A DNA stretch of 64,000 nucleotides from Pedobacter mendelii (GCF_014635725.1 NZ_BMDJ01000008.1:1-64000); one strand, 5' to 3'. Counted from the stretch's first letter, positions 44,471-53,579 are shown. Program-made: numbers and translations. Notes: generated by a model from the sequence alone, not told the origin.

Positions 44471-44498
44471 AAGATGCTGAAATAAATTCAGCAAGACG
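44471..44498 (-). repeat. Dispersed hairpin repeat, CGTC...ATCTT family
   Basis: Differs from the element at 29521-29548 at one of 28 bases, outside the stem. Arms TGCTGAA and TTCAGCA are perfect on the minus strand. Confidence 0.82.
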
Positions 44499-44568
44499 TG
44501 TGGGATAAGCAATACGGCAATAAAACAACAAAATATTAAGTTTAAAAATCAAACTCAGGATAAAAAAT

Positions 44569-44644
44569 CTGCGGTGATCTGCGGGAGAAAAAGATTAGAT
44601 CCATATAATAAAATATCTCCCGCAGATTTCGCGGATTCACGCAG
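44569..44644. repeat. REP-like palindromic element upstream of the outer-membrane receptor gene
   Basis: Perfect 12-bp arms ATCTGCGGGAGA (44577-44588) and TCTCCCGCAGAT (44616-44627), extended outward by CTGCGGTGA and TCACGCAG. The 27-base spacer (starts AAAAAGATTAGA) resembles that of the element at 47286-47347. A related fragment, AATCTGCGGAGATAAGCGAAATCTG, lies at about 44394-44418. Confidence 0.85.
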
Positions 44645-44824
44645 AGAAAAATCCACCTCAAATGCGTTGATACTGATTAAGATTCTAATAACAGCATTTT
44701 GTAAAATTTTGTTAATTGAGTTAAACATTGTTAAAAAGTCCCGTTTGATACACCTAATCATTTAGTTTAGTAGCATTATCCTTTCAAACGAGGAAAATAC
44801 TAATCATCAGGCTATCAAATTAAC

Positions 44825-47251
44825 ATGAAACTAAGCTCTACGTTTTTCATATTACTATCTCTTTTTCTTCTGCCACAAGCGAAAGCTCAATTTACAAATG
44901 GTAAAATTTCAGGTTTATTGATTGATGAAAAAGGGAAACCAATTTCAGCAACAATAGTAGTGAAGAATTTAGGCGATACGACATTTGTAAAAAGAATTTC
45001 ATCAGATGACAAAGGAAAATTCAGCTTTAACGATTTAACATTTGGTAGCTATTCAATTGCTGTAAATGCAGTTGGTTTTAAAACCATTAATGAAAAAGTA
45101 GAAATTACACCCAATCAATTTTCTATCAATAAAATCTATAAAATGGTACCTGAATCAAATGATTTAGGTAGTATAAATATCTCAGGAAAAAAACCTTTAA
45201 TCGAAAGATTTAGCGACAAAACGGTGATGAACGTTGAAAATAGTCTGGTTGCCACAGGAAATACGGCACTTGAAGTTCTAGCAAAAATGCCTGGAGTTTC
45301 AGTAAGCCAGGATGGAATTATCAGTGTCAGGGGAAAATCGGGTGTTAATGTTTTGATAGATGGAAAATCGACCTTCCTTTCCAATGAACAATTGGCAACA
45401 AGGCTAAAATCTTTGAACAGTAATGAGCTGAAATCCATTGAACTGATTACAAATCCTTCAGCTAAATACGATGCCGAAGGAAATGCTGGAATAATTAATA
45501 TTAAACTAAAGAAGAACGCTGGATTTGGTACAAATGGAAATATTGATTTGGGTTTTGGCTATGGGAAAAACCCTAAAAGTGACGCAGGGATTTCTATGAA
45601 TCATAGAAATAAAAACTTTAATATTTTTGGAAGTTATACGAATAATAACAATAAGTATCAGGAAGATTTAAACATCAATAGAATTACTAATGATGGTGTT
45701 GCCGATACTTATTTCCACCAGTACAATACTCAAATTCGTTCATCACACAATAATAATTATAAATTCGGTTTGGATTATTTCCTAAACGAAAAAAACACCA
45801 TTGGTTTTTTAACGACGGGCTATTTTAATAACGGACACGACAGTTCGAATGGCACAACGGATATCGGCACAAGCTTTATAAAAATAGATTCTTCCATTTT
45901 AGCTGATAATCCATCAACAAGTAAATATCGAAATCAGGCTTATAACCTTAATTACAAATCAGTTATTGATACACTTGGTCAGGAGTTTTCCGTTGATTTG
46001 GATTACGCACAATACCGCAGTGAAGAATATACCGTTTACAATAATCATTTTTCGGATGCGAGCGGTTATCAATATAAATCACCTTTAATTTTTAGGAATT
46101 TAACGCCTTCATTAATAAAAATTAAAGCTGCAAAAATTGATTATTCGTTACCATTAAATGCTAAAACAAAATTCGATTTCGGTTTAAAAAGTAGTTGGGT
46201 AAGTACCGATAATGATTTTAGATTTGAAAATCTGGTTGCTTCGCAGTGGCAAAATGATTTAACAAGAAGTAATCGATTTATATATGATGAAAACATCAAT
46301 GCAGCTTACATTAATTTTAAACACGAATTCAAATCAACAAGTATTGAAGTTGGCTTAAGAACAGAACAAACCAACTCAAAAGGTAATTCTGTAAACGAGC
46401 AAAAAGTTGTTAAAAGAAGCTACTTCGATTTCTTCCCTAGTTTTTCTGTTAATCAAACTTTATCAGAAAATAATCAGTTAGGATTTTCATACAGCAGGCG
46501 AATAGATAGACCAGACTACAAATCCCTCAATCCATTCGTTTATTTTGTTGATTTGCACACGTTTAGTCAAGGAAATCCGTTCCTTAATCCACAATACACT
46601 AATGCTTTCCAACTTTCTTATAATTATAAAAAGAAACTCAACATTTCCTTGGGATACAGCATTACAAACAATCTCATTCTCGATGTTTTGCTACCTGATG
46701 ATTTAAACAAAACCCTTTATCAAACTGTGCAAAATCTGGATAAACAATTCTCGTACGATTTAACAATCGGTTACCCAACAACCATAACCAAATTCTGGAG
46801 TATGGACAATACAGTTACGAGCACTTATAATCAAATAAAATCGGCAAATTTAGGCGGAATAGATTATGACAGGAAGAAAGTAAATTTCACGTTAAACAGT
46901 AGCCATAACTTCACGATTACACCATCAACCGCCGCCGAACTTTCTGGAGAATTTGTATCTGCTCAAATTTATGGAACTTACGCCATCAAGTCTTATTATG
47001 GAATTGATTTTGGCGTAAAAAAATCGTTCCTCGATAAAAAATTAAATCTGAAGTTTGCTATAAATGATATTTTAAACAGTAGAAAAGCCAGAATCAGCAG
47101 TGCTTTATCTACCTTAAATTACAACCTCACCCAAAAACAAGAAAGTAGAATTTTTAGGCTTAGCTTAAATTACAGTTTCGGCAGCAACGCTATTAAAGCT
47201 ACAAGAGAACGAAAAACAAGTGTTGCTGATGAAGAGGGAAGAATAAAATAA
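44825..47251 (+). CDS. TonB-dependent-receptor-like outer-membrane barrel protein
   Basis: 808 residues. A signal peptide (to about QAKAQ, residue 22) is followed by a carboxypeptidase-regulatory-like Ig domain (ISGLLIDEKGKPISATIVVKN..., about 28-110), a plug-like domain (NVENSLVATGNTALEVLAKMPGVSVSQDGIISVRGKSGVNVLIDGKS, about 125-225) and an outer-membrane barrel of the OMP_b-brl_3 type. No SusD partner gene is present, so this is not a SusCD pair. Its ligand is unknown. The gene is bracketed by two copies of the same palindromic element. Confidence 0.88.
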   Translation: MKLSSTFFILLSLFLLPQAKAQFTNGKISGLLIDEKGKPISATIVVKNLGDTTFVKRISSDDKGKFSFNDLTFGSYSIAVNAVGFKTINEKVEITPNQFSINKIYKMVPESNDLGSINISGKKPLIERFSDKTVMNVENSLVATGNTALEVLAKMPGVSVSQDGIISVRGKSGVNVLIDGKSTFLSNEQLATRLKSLNSNELKSIELITNPSAKYDAEGNAGIINIKLKKNAGFGTNGNIDLGFGYGKNPKSDAGISMNHRNKNFNIFGSYTNNNNKYQEDLNINRITNDGVADTYFHQYNTQIRSSHNNNYKFGLDYFLNEKNTIGFLTTGYFNNGHDSSNGTTDIGTSFIKIDSSILADNPSTSKYRNQAYNLNYKSVIDTLGQEFSVDLDYAQYRSEEYTVYNNHFSDASGYQYKSPLIFRNLTPSLIKIKAAKIDYSLPLNAKTKFDFGLKSSWVSTDNDFRFENLVASQWQNDLTRSNRFIYDENINAAYINFKHEFKSTSIEVGLRTEQTNSKGNSVNEQKVVKRSYFDFFPSFSVNQTLSENNQLGFSYSRRIDRPDYKSLNPFVYFVDLHTFSQGNPFLNPQYTNAFQLSYNYKKKLNISLGYSITNNLILDVLLPDDLNKTLYQTVQNLDKQFSYDLTIGYPTTITKFWSMDNTVTSTYNQIKSANLGGIDYDRKKVNFTLNSSHNFTITPSTAAELSGEFVSAQIYGTYAIKSYYGIDFGVKKSFLDKKLNLKFAINDILNSRKARISSALSTLNYNLTQKQESRIFRLSLNYSFGSNAIKATRERKTSVADEEGRIK

Positions 47252-47285
47252 TAGATAACTGTATATAAAATTCTACGAACATTTT

Positions 47286-47347
47286 CGAAATCTGTGGGAG
47301 AAAAAAATTAGAGACTTGAAATAGAAATATATCTCCCGCAGATTTCG
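47286..47347. repeat. REP-like palindromic element downstream of the receptor gene
   Basis: Arms CGAAATCTGTGGGAGA (47286-47301) and TCTCCCGCAGATTTCG (47332-47347), 16 bp with one G-T wobble, around a 30-base loop. Same family as 44569-44644. It lies in the gap between the convergent receptor and efflux genes and may act as a bidirectional terminator or barrier. Confidence 0.85.
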
Positions 47348-47376
47348 CTTAATAACGTAGATAATCAAGGTAATAA

Positions 47377-48600
47377 CTAAGTACCAACTTCATCTTTCTT
47401 CCTCGTTTTCATAATCAAAAACATCACCAATACAGACAGAATAATCATTACTAAATAGCTAAAACTTAAATTTCTATCATCTTTTGCTGGAAACAAATTC
47501 ACAATTCCATAACTTAAAAAAGAAACAATTACATACGTAATTCCTCCAGTTAACCCTCCTGCAATCCCAGCATTATTTGGAAATTTACTAAGGCAATACG
47601 TAAAGTAGTTGTTAAAGGTAAAGCCTGCCCCAATATGAATTAAAAATGCAAAAAATATCAGCGACCAGATGTTTGAAATAAAATTAATGCTTATCATCAT
47701 TAAGATTACAAATAGCACCTGCAATAGTGAATTTATAAGCAACCGTTTAAAAAAAGGTTTATTGATAGTTGCTTTCCCAATAAAGCCGCCAACCATCCAG
47801 GCAAAACCTAACACAAGCGAACTATAACCCGCTACAATTGGCGAAAAATGCAACTCGTGCTCAATAATGAAAGGACCCGTCATGTTGTAAACCATAACCA
47901 TGCAATAAGCCAAACCCAACATTACAATGCCAAGTGTAAAGCTTGCTGTTTTAATCATGTTGATGTAAACCTTTAAAATTGTTTTGAGTTGAAAATTACT
48001 GAAGTTTTTGAGGGTTTCGCCACTATAAATAAACTCTAGAAGTGCAAAAATAAGTGCAAAACCCGCTAGAAAGTAAAAATTAGATTCCCATCCAAAAGCA
48101 GATTGAAGATAACCACCAATAAACGGGGCTATAATTGGTCCGGTTGACCAGATGATTGAAAATAAACTTAAATAATGTTTTAATTTATCACCCGAAAATA
48201 AATCGACAAAATAAGCACGTTTTGCAACTACAATTGCCCCAACTGTTAGTCCATGAATTACCCTCATTAGATAAATCAAATAAATATTATGAGTAATTGC
48301 GATCACGATACTCGCAAGAGCAAAAATCACCAATGAAACCAATCCAATTTTATATCTGCCGAAGCTATCTAATATGCTGCCTATAAAAAGTTGAGAGATT
48401 CCATAACTTATTAAAAAGATGCTTAATGTAAGCTGAACCTGAACGCTAATTACCTGCATTGCTCCGGCCATGGTTGGTAACGAAGGAATATATATATCTG
48501 TAGCAAAGCCGGATAATGGAATAAGGGCAAAGGCAAGTAAAGTAGAAATTCGTTGATTTTCTTCCTTTATATATTTAACATGGATTGCTTTTTTAAGCAT
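47377..48600 (-). CDS. Bcr/CflA-type MFS multidrug efflux transporter
   Basis: 407 residues with about 12 membrane helices. LIPLSGFATDIYIPSLPTMAGAM is the N-terminal signature of Bcr/CflA drug:H+ antiporters, with SYGISQLFIGSILDSFGRYKIGL being the conserved loop 2-3. The stretch RVIHGLTVGAIVVAKRAYFVD also fits. It should export drugs or metabolites from the cytoplasm. A promoter box with a nearby 9-base G tract lies upstream. Confidence 0.9.
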   Translation of the reverse strand: MLKKAIHVKYIKEENQRISTLLAFALIPLSGFATDIYIPSLPTMAGAMQVISVQVQLTLSIFLISYGISQLFIGSILDSFGRYKIGLVSLVIFALASIVIAITHNIYLIYLMRVIHGLTVGAIVVAKRAYFVDLFSGDKLKHYLSLFSIIWSTGPIIAPFIGGYLQSAFGWESNFYFLAGFALIFALLEFIYSGETLKNFSNFQLKTILKVYINMIKTASFTLGIVMLGLAYCMVMVYNMTGPFIIEHELHFSPIVAGYSSLVLGFAWMVGGFIGKATINKPFFKRLLINSLLQVLFVILMMISINFISNIWSLIFFAFLIHIGAGFTFNNYFTYCLSKFPNNAGIAGGLTGGITYVIVSFLSYGIVNLFPAKDDRNLSFSYLVMIILSVLVMFLIMKTRKKDEVGT

Positions 48601-48616
48601 TACTTTTTATTTAAAT

Positions 48617-48624
48617 CAAATATA
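48617..48624 (-). promoter_or_regulatory. -7 promoter element (TATATTTG) of the efflux gene
   Basis: Minus-strand TATATTTG, 16 bases before the ATG at 48600. The region about 20-24 bases further upstream, where the -33 element is expected, abuts a nine-base C tract (minus strand). Confidence 0.5.
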
Positions 48625-48647
48625 ATTAGTTACAAAAACTGATAATT

Positions 48648-48656
48648 GGGGGGGGG
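48648..48656. repeat. Homopolymer tract G9
   Basis: Nine consecutive G on the plus strand, in a genome region that is otherwise A/T-rich. The rest of the 48601-48882 gap between divergent genes shows no gene. Confidence 0.9.
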
Positions 48657-48882
48657 TAAAATTAATCTTTTAACATTCAGATTTATTATTAGAATCACAT
48701 AATCTGTATTGCAAAACAAACAAAAGTTGAATTTTACATTAAAGAGTATAAATCAGCATCAAATGCGTTTTAATTCTTAGTGCATAAATCAGTATTATTG
48801 GGTGTGATGAAATTTATACCCCTCTATAAACGTTTTTAACTGATATTTTTTTAAGTTTGAGGAATACAACAAACCAAAACAG

Positions 48883-50832
48883 ATGTTCGAAAAGCTATTC
48901 AGAAAGAAATCTATTTCCAAGATACTACAAGATGCAGCAAAAGGCTATGGCGACCATGAAAATTCTTTAAATAAAACACTTGGTGTTCGAGATTTAACCG
49001 CTTTTGGTATCGCCGCAATTATTGGCGCTGGGATTTTCAGTACAATTGGTAAAGCCAGTGCAGATGGCGGGCCTGCGGTAATTTTTTTATTCATTTTCAC
49101 CGCTGTTGCATGTAGTTTTGCAGCTTTTGCTTACGCAGAATTTGCCTCAATGGTTCCTGTTTCCGGTAGTGCATACACGTATTCTTACGTAGCTTTTGGT
49201 GAATTGGTTGCATGGATTATCGGTTGGTCTCTTATCATGGAATACGCAATTGGCAATATTACGGTAGCCATTTCATGGTCTGATTACTTTACAGGATTAC
49301 TCTCTTCTATTCGAATCCCAGCTTTAGGAATCGATGGAATAAACATTCCTGCATGGGCAACAATGGATTATTTAACAGCCTTTAACGGTCATACGCATGC
49401 ACAAGCACTTTTAGCTGCTGGCAAAAATATCGGCGGACTTGATGCCGCAACTTCAATAGCAAACAATGCATGGTTAACGGCTCCTCAAATAGGAAGTTTC
49501 CATTTAGTTGCAGATTTACCTGCTCTCGGAATTATCATTTTTATTACTGCTTTAGTTTATCGCGGTATGAAGGAAAGTCGAAATGCAAGTAATGCAATGG
49601 TTGTTGTAAAACTTGCTGTAATTCTTTTGGTTTTAGCGGTTGGTGTTTTTTATATCGATACAAAAAACTGGAATCCTTTTGCACCTAATGGTGTTTCAGG
49701 TGTATTAAAAGGGGTTTCGGCAGTGTTTTTTGCTTACATTGGTTTCGATGCAATTTCTACTACGGCCGAAGAATGTAAAGATCCTCAAAAAGATTTACCA
49801 CGTGGAATGATGTGGGCAATTATTATTTGTACCATCCTTTATGTTGCAATTGCCTTGGTTTTAACAGGAATTGTAAAATCTGATACATTAGCCGTTGGCG
49901 ATCCATTAGCATTTGTGTTCGACCAAATAGATTTAAAACTGATGAGTGGAATTATCGCTGTCAGCGCTGTATTCGCAATGGCTAGCGTACTTTTGGTTTT
50001 CCAAATGGGACAGCCACGCATCTGGATGAGCATGAGTCGTGATGGCTTATTACCGAAATCGTTTTCTAAAATACATCCAAAATATAAAACACCATCTTTT
50101 GCAACAATTGTCGTAGGTTTCGTAGTTGCTATTCCATCGCTGTTTATGAATTTAACCATAGTAACCGATCTGTGTTCAATTGGTACTTTGTTTGCTTTCG
50201 TATTGGTTTGCGCAGGCGTTTTAGTCTTACAGAATCGGCCTGATGTACAACGAGGCAAATTCAAAATTCCATACGCAAACAGTAAATATATTATTCCGGT
50301 TGTATTTATCGCAGTAATTGCTTTTGCTTTAACAAAATACAATGCAGAAACCAAAGCCTTCTTATTTAATACACCTAAAACCATTCAAACAGTAACATTT
50401 GTAACTTCCTTAAATAACAATGAACTGAAGATTGTTAAGGAGGAAATAATTAAAGATGCTGCACCTCAAATAAATCTAACTGATAAAGTTGATGCAGAAT
50501 CTTACCTAAGTAATTTACCAGCAGATAAATACGAGCAGTTTATAGCCAACGCTCAAATCCCTGTAGAGAAGAAATATGAAAGTGGTTGGGGCTTGTTTAA
50601 ACATAAAATCCCAATGTGGATTTTCCTGATAATATGTGTATTTATTACTTATTTCAGTGTTACTAAGAACTTGTCGCTAATTCCGGTTTTAGGCTTGATT
50701 AGCTGCCTTTATATGATGTGTGAATTAGGCATTTCCAACTGGATTGGTTTTAGTATTTGGCTGGTAATTGGTTTGGTTGTATATTTTGCATATGGGTTTA
50801 AACATAGTAAATTAGGATTAGCAGAGCGTTAG
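48883..50832 (+). CDS. CAT-like APC-family amino acid permease with extended C-terminal loop
   Basis: 649 residues, about 150 more than the paralogue at 14125. The family regions FGIAAIIGAGIFSTIG, YAEFASMVPVSGSAYTYSYVAFGEL and FFAYIGFDAISTTAEECKDPQKDLP are conserved. Two segments are extra: a polar loop near residues 150-200 and an insertion of about 80 residues near 490-575 (starting FNTPKTIQTVTFVTSLNNNE) between the last helices, predicted to be soluble. It imports amino acids; substrate unknown. The transposase gene follows 6 bases after the stop. Confidence 0.9.
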   Translation: MFEKLFRKKSISKILQDAAKGYGDHENSLNKTLGVRDLTAFGIAAIIGAGIFSTIGKASADGGPAVIFLFIFTAVACSFAAFAYAEFASMVPVSGSAYTYSYVAFGELVAWIIGWSLIMEYAIGNITVAISWSDYFTGLLSSIRIPALGIDGINIPAWATMDYLTAFNGHTHAQALLAAGKNIGGLDAATSIANNAWLTAPQIGSFHLVADLPALGIIIFITALVYRGMKESRNASNAMVVVKLAVILLVLAVGVFYIDTKNWNPFAPNGVSGVLKGVSAVFFAYIGFDAISTTAEECKDPQKDLPRGMMWAIIICTILYVAIALVLTGIVKSDTLAVGDPLAFVFDQIDLKLMSGIIAVSAVFAMASVLLVFQMGQPRIWMSMSRDGLLPKSFSKIHPKYKTPSFATIVVGFVVAIPSLFMNLTIVTDLCSIGTLFAFVLVCAGVLVLQNRPDVQRGKFKIPYANSKYIIPVVFIAVIAFALTKYNAETKAFLFNTPKTIQTVTFVTSLNNNELKIVKEEIIKDAAPQINLTDKVDAESYLSNLPADKYEQFIANAQIPVEKKYESGWGLFKHKIPMWIFLIICVFITYFSVTKNLSLIPVLGLISCLYMMCELGISNWIGFSIWLVIGLVVYFAYGFKHSKLGLAER

Positions 50833-50838
50833 CAAAAT

Positions 50839-51420
50839 TTGGCCTACAATCCACTTATACATCATAGGCGTTCTATTCGATTAAAAGGGTATGACTATTC
50901 TAAAAGTGGAGCATATTTTATTACAATATGTTGTGAAGATATAATCCATCGATTTGGAAGAGTTGTTAATCATGAAATGATTTTAAATCCATTTGGTGTT
51001 ATAGCTTACAACGAATGGATAAAATTATCCGAAAGATTTTCGAATTTCAAATTGGATGTGTTTCAAATCATGCCTAATCATTTTCATGGAATCATTGTAT
51101 TGAAAGATATTATTCAGGCTGTTGAGGAAACTGCGGTCGGGGCAACCCTTGTGGTTGCCTTACATGAAGAAGATGATAAAGAAAGTCTTATAAGTACAAC
51201 AGCAAGGGTTGCCCCGACCATTGCTGACATAGTCGGCGCCTACAAATCTATTGTATCAAATGAATGCTTAAAAATCTGTAAAGCACAAAGTAAATCAATG
51301 GGAAAACTTTGGCAGCGGAATTATTATGAACATATTATAAGAGATGAAGGTGCTTACGAAAATATTGCAAATTATATTATTAATAATCCTGCAAAATGGG
51401 ATGAAGACAAGTTTTATTAA
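50839..51420 (+). CDS. REP-associated tyrosine transposase (RAYT, Y1-type)
   Basis: 193 residues from a TTG start. It belongs to the IS200/IS605-like HUH endonucleases associated with REP sequences: YFITICCEDIIHRFG, the HUH-type motif MPNHFHGIIVL (HFH at 81-83), and the catalytic tyrosine region WQRNYYEHIIRDEGAYENIANYIINNPAKW. The middle part (about 99-127) is encoded by a palindrome, so GATLVVAL and ARVAPT come from its two arms. RAYT genes are usually single-copy and immobile, and may spread REP palindromes. Reading frame intact. Confidence 0.9.
   Translation: MAYNPLIHHRRSIRLKGYDYSKSGAYFITICCEDIIHRFGRVVNHEMILNPFGVIAYNEWIKLSERFSNFKLDVFQIMPNHFHGIIVLKDIIQAVEETAVGATLVVALHEEDDKESLISTTARVAPTIADIVGAYKSIVSNECLKICKAQSKSMGKLWQRNYYEHIIRDEGAYENIANYIINNPAKWDEDKFY
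51135..51219. repeat. Long palindrome inside the RAYT gene
   Basis: Perfect 17-bp arms GGTCGGGGCAACCCTTG (51135-51151) and CAAGGGTTGCCCCGACC (51203-51219) around a 51-base loop; the left arm also starts a smaller hairpin, GGCAACC-CTTGT-GGTTGCC (51141-51159). The whole 85 bases stay in frame with the transposase. The GC content is high for this genome. Confidence 0.95.
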
Positions 51421-51434
51421 AAGCAGCCCTCAGC

Positions 51435-51590
51435 TTAAACTTTCTTCTTAACGAAAGCCATTATAGTTATCAAAATTAATCCTAAAACTGAAGCAATCAT
51501 ATATTTATCTTCATTCGGCCAGTGCAAAACCTTCGCCGCAGGACCAATCAAAAAAAGGCAAATCGCTAATACTAATAGAATTTTTCTCAT
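51435..51590 (-). CDS. Small membrane protein, GldL-like HWP motif
   Basis: 51 residues. Two hydrophobic helices (about 4-16 and 32-46) flank a short polar turn with KVLHWPNEDKY. A LHWP motif between helices is also seen in GldL and many small Bacteroidetes membrane proteins; no function is known. The ATG at 51590 directly abuts the kup stop codon on the same strand, so it is probably translated from the kup message. Lysine-rich tail. Confidence 0.7.
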   Translation of the reverse strand: MRKILLVLAICLFLIGPAAKVLHWPNEDKYMIASVLGLILITIMAFVKKKV

Positions 51591-53549
51591 TTAAACAGGC
51601 AATCTGTGTAACTCAATATCATCAGGCGTTACAAAAATTAAAGGAACTTTTTCTACATCAACATAACTGCTATCTAAACCAAAACTTCGCTCTTCTGATA
51701 AGCTAAGTTTCTTTAAAATGAAATAGTAATCCATTATCTGGCGTTCGTAGAAACTTAGTTTTGTGAATTTTGATAAGTGCTTTTCTAACAACACGAACCT
51801 GAAATCTCCGGCAATTTTATGCTTGTTTAACGAAGTATATTGACTGGTAATATCAATCTCACCGTTTTTAACCAGCTCTTCTACAACCTTACGATACAGC
51901 AAGTTTACCCGCTGCTCTACCCTAAAACCTAACCTAAAATCTATACGTATTAATTTACCAGGAATTAGAAATTCTACTTTATAATCTAAGGTATATGGTT
52001 CATCCATAACATCAACGTGAACCAGCCAATAAACATCAGCACGTTTTGGTTCCTTCTGTATAATAGAATAAATAATTTTAGATTCTATCTCGGTTTTAAA
52101 ATTAGCGCTTGTTAAATAGACTAATTGAGATGAATATTTTGGTACCGATTCATCACTACTTAATTCAGTTAAAATCTGGTAGTAATCTTCAATTTCAACA
52201 TATTTTACAAAACGATTTTTAATTTTTCTGGCCACAAACCAACTCCACATAATCGTAAATAACAAAGAGCCAATTAATACCGTTACCCAACCACCATGCA
52301 AAAACTTTGTTAAATTACTAATTAAGAAAGTTCCTTCGATAATGACATACGTGAAAAAGAAAGTTGCAATTAAATATTTTGGTAAACGCTTGCTGCGTAA
52401 ATAAAAACTCAATAAGATGGTTGTCATTAACATGGCAATCGTTATAGATAAACCATAAGCAGCATCCATCCTTTCTGCCTTTTGAAACAATAAAACAATA
52501 CCGCAACAGCCAATCCACAACATCCAGTTTATAGAGGGAACATACAATTGCCCTTTAGAAACGGAAGGATAAACAATTCTAATTTTTGGCCAAAGGTTTA
52601 ATCGAACGGCTTCTGCTATAAGTGTAAATGAACCACTAATTAAAGCCTGACTTGCAATAACCGCAGCCATGGTAGCTAATATAACCATTGGCACCTGAAA
52701 CTGATCGGGAACTATTTGAAAAAAAGGATTCATTTTAGCACCCGGAACGTAGCTTCCGCTATTCTGCAAAATCCAAACCCCTTGCCCTAAGTAATTCAGT
52801 ATTAAAGTAAGCTTAACAAAGATCCAGCTAATGCGAATATTATTTCTTCCGCAATGGCCTAAATCCGAATATAATGCCTCTGCTCCTGTAGTACACAGAA
52901 ATACACCGCCAAGAATTAAGAAAGCGAGCTTATTGGTTACCAATAAATGAATTGCGTAGTATGGATTGAAGGATTTTAATATGCTGAAATCTTTAACTAT
53001 AAACAACATTCCTAATACACCCAAAACAGCAAACCAAACAAACATTACTGGCCCGAATAATTTACCGACCAGATTTGTACCGAATTGCTGAATGATAAAA
53101 AGAATAGTTAATATGGTTAAAACAATAGGAATTACAGGAACATCAAATTTATTTGTTAAACCTTCAATAGCTGATGTAACTGTAATACTTGGTGTAATAA
53201 TACCATCGGCAAGTAATGCACAACCACCAACTACAGCAGGAACAACAAGCCATTTTGCTTTTTTTCTAACTAAAGAAAAAAGTGAGAATATACCTCCTTC
53301 TCCTTTATTATCTGCTCTGAGTGTTATAATTACATACTTAATAGTGGTTTGGAGTGTTAATGTCCAAATAATACAGGAAAGAACACCCAATACATTTACA
53401 GGGTTTATATCTTGCTTGCCACCTAAAATTGTTGTAAAAATTGCGTTTAGTGTATAAAGGGGTGAAGTACCGATATCGCCAAAAACAATTCCTAAACTTA
53501 TCAGAACACCGCCGGCAGTTAACGCGTTTACATTTTTATGATTTGACAC
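51591..53549 (-). CDS. kup: Potassium uptake protein Kup
   Basis: 652 residues with about 12 membrane helices in the first 450 and a soluble C-terminal domain. The N-terminus GVLISLGIVFGDIGTSPLYTLNAIF is the KUP signature, followed by TLQTTIKYVIITLRADNKGEGGIFSLFSL. It imports K+ with H+ across the inner membrane. The start is GTG at 53549; no ATG fits upstream. A TActTTTG box lies 22 bases ahead. A small membrane-protein gene follows with no gap. Confidence 0.95.
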   Translation of the reverse strand: MSNHKNVNALTAGGVLISLGIVFGDIGTSPLYTLNAIFTTILGGKQDINPVNVLGVLSCIIWTLTLQTTIKYVIITLRADNKGEGGIFSLFSLVRKKAKWLVVPAVVGGCALLADGIITPSITVTSAIEGLTNKFDVPVIPIVLTILTILFIIQQFGTNLVGKLFGPVMFVWFAVLGVLGMLFIVKDFSILKSFNPYYAIHLLVTNKLAFLILGGVFLCTTGAEALYSDLGHCGRNNIRISWIFVKLTLILNYLGQGVWILQNSGSYVPGAKMNPFFQIVPDQFQVPMVILATMAAVIASQALISGSFTLIAEAVRLNLWPKIRIVYPSVSKGQLYVPSINWMLWIGCCGIVLLFQKAERMDAAYGLSITIAMLMTTILLSFYLRSKRLPKYLIATFFFTYVIIEGTFLISNLTKFLHGGWVTVLIGSLLFTIMWSWFVARKIKNRFVKYVEIEDYYQILTELSSDESVPKYSSQLVYLTSANFKTEIESKIIYSIIQKEPKRADVYWLVHVDVMDEPYTLDYKVEFLIPGKLIRIDFRLGFRVEQRVNLLYRKVVEELVKNGEIDITSQYTSLNKHKIAGDFRFVLLEKHLSKFTKLSFYERQIMDYYFILKKLSLSEERSFGLDSSYVDVEKVPLIFVTPDDIELHRLPV

Positions 53550-53571
53550 TTCGTTATTTATTTTAGTGCGG

Positions 53572-53579
53572 CAAAAGTA
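53572..53579 (-). promoter_or_regulatory. -7 promoter element (TACTTTTG) of kup
   Basis: Minus-strand TACTTTTG, 22 bases before the GTG start of kup. Confidence 0.5.

Noticed and set aside
44555..44765. Overlapping ORFs of 63 and 68 residues on both strands
   Set aside because: They arise from the palindromic repeat element and show no protein-like composition or start context.
49839..50384. 181-residue minus-strand ORF inside the long permease
   Set aside because: It is antisense to conserved transmembrane coding sequence and has no recognised motif.
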